Below, one piece after another: positions 62,956 through 64,000 of a stretch of DNA of 64,000 nt. Under the pieces are notes generated by a model, which worked only from the letters and a program-made list of their open reading frames with translations, searched no databases and was not told the origin of the DNA. Position 1 is the stretch's first letter. Every line of letters starts with the position of its first letter. The position numbers were made by a program, and so were the translations under genes. The stretch is from Archilochus colubris (Eukaryota > Chordata > Aves > Apodiformes > Trochilidae), in NCBI GenBank assembly GCA_023079485.1, contig CM041084.1:9422609-9486608 (forward strand), written 5' to 3'.

Positions 62956-64000
62956 CTTAAGACTAACTCAGGTTTCAGTGAAAGTTGAACCAATCTTTTC
63001 TTCCTAAATATTCATATTCATCCATTGTAGCCAAACTTCCTTGATCTATATGTAGAATTCCCAATTCTCTCCCTTATGAAACAGTTATCATTCACAATAA
63101 AATTAACAGCAAAATGTGTAAGAAGGTGAAGTGAATAAAAAAGAAATTGGATCATGTAGTACACCCTACCCTCAGCACAAAATGCTGCTGTTCTGCTGCA
63201 GAACACAATGAACTTCAAGGAGTCAATTTAGTGGCTTGGGGAAGAAAAGGCAAAGACAGAAAAAGGCAGCTCTTGTCTAAGCACCACTCTGGTCAAATGG
63301 GTAAGAGTCAAGATGAACCATTTATACCCTCAGGTGTACATTTTGCTAGTGCAGGCAGCTCTGGAAGAACTGACAGCTCTTTGAGAATCAATAGTGGGAT
63401 TTTCCAGAAAATATCTAACTACCTTAGATCCTTAGATTATCTGGCAGCTGTGTGCCAGACACCTGTACACTGCTGAACACCCATCTGCTATATATGCCAT
63501 GTGCATTTTTTATTTTTTTTTTCCAGGCTTGGCAAAGGAGTTGATTAGAAAGGTAAATGTTTTTCATTACATTGGATCAGATTTTACAATAAAAGTTATC
63601 AGGTCTGTCAATACATGCACCCCATGCTCTACAGGCTCTAATATAGTTGCCTCTCAATGATTTATTGCACAAATTACTGGAATTCTGAAATAGTACAAGC
63701 CATATCTCCAATATTTCTACTTAGTATAGATCTGATAATGAAAGGATGCAACCTCCCCAACAAGCAATATTTTTATTCTAGTTTTTCTCTTCGTCAGTAA
63801 GAATATCCTTTCTTTCAGAGCAATCTCTGCTTATCTTTCTCTCTTGCTACAGTCAATATAGCTGAATGCTGCTGATATGACTTTTGTCCAGGTCCAAATC
63901 TAAAAAAGATACCTTTTGTACAACCGTTAATCCAGGAATTAAATAAACTCACTGATGGTATTTTGAGTTTTAAAAGGACTGAGTTACCCACTGGTAGTGT

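Larger units (their letters stand above)
54142..64000. other. Unique non-coding DNA to window end
   Basis: Almost 10 kb with no gene or transposon I recognise. Simple features are a 9-bp duplication ATCCTAATG at 55371-55388, an A/G-rich tract at 58631-58659, a 16-base T run at 61777-61792 and a (CAT)n run at 62941-62955. Open frames reach about 109 codons (63147-63476) and carry no motif. Confidence 0.55.

Noticed and set aside
1..64000. CRISPR arrays, operons, ribosome binding sites or other prokaryotic features
   Set aside because: No regularly spaced direct repeats and no coding density. CR1 elements show that the sequence is a vertebrate nuclear genome.

Overview
This window reads as non-coding nuclear DNA from a bird, most likely a songbird. 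The main evidence is a set of 5'-truncated CR1 LINE copies with the typical avian 3' end (GATGATCT...GGTCC...TTCCAACC followed by ATTCTATG or ATTCTGTG units), a compact retroviral LTR starting TGTCTTGGTTT, and no L1, Alu or other mammalian young repeats. The passerine assignment is an inference from repeat style, not from a gene.

I recognise no host protein-coding gene, tRNA, rRNA or small-RNA gene on either strand. The sequence is AT-rich, CpG-poor and stop-rich, so the window is probably a gene desert or part of a very large intron. The only protein similarity I can see is to the CR1 ORF2 reverse transcriptase and its C-terminal region. The other open frames are short, overlap on both strands and show no family motif.

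Layout: 1-2880 unique; CR1(+) 2881-3450; unique 3451-5183 with an 11-bp inverted repeat; CR1(-) 5184-5716; unique to 8806; AT-rich block 8807-8945; unique to 11845; CR1(-) 11846-12383; unique; CR1(+) 14101-14327; a long unique stretch to 23239 holding a MIR-like relic near 19.2 kb; an old CR1(+) with a fossil FADD box at 23240-24000; a pentamer array plus CR1(-) stub at 25071-25199; unique to 29640; a solo-LTR-like element 29641-30402; the longest unique stretch, 30403-43117, with one consensus CRE at 34956; the best preserved CR1(+), 43118-43743; a CR1(-) stub at 44351-44477; a MIR-like relic at 47217-47345; CR1(-) 49910-50131; a tentative old LTR at 53421-54141; unique to the end.

No genes work together here. 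The functional content, if any, would be regulatory: a few AT-rich stretches with homeodomain-, GATA-, CRE- or CTCF-like words are offered as candidates for comparative checking. I found no convincing new biological system. The observations most worth a second look are the LTR without a visible target duplication, the tentative LTR carrying a 173-codon open frame and doubled TATA words, and the CR1 copy whose frame escapes its normal stop through a 2-base deletion.
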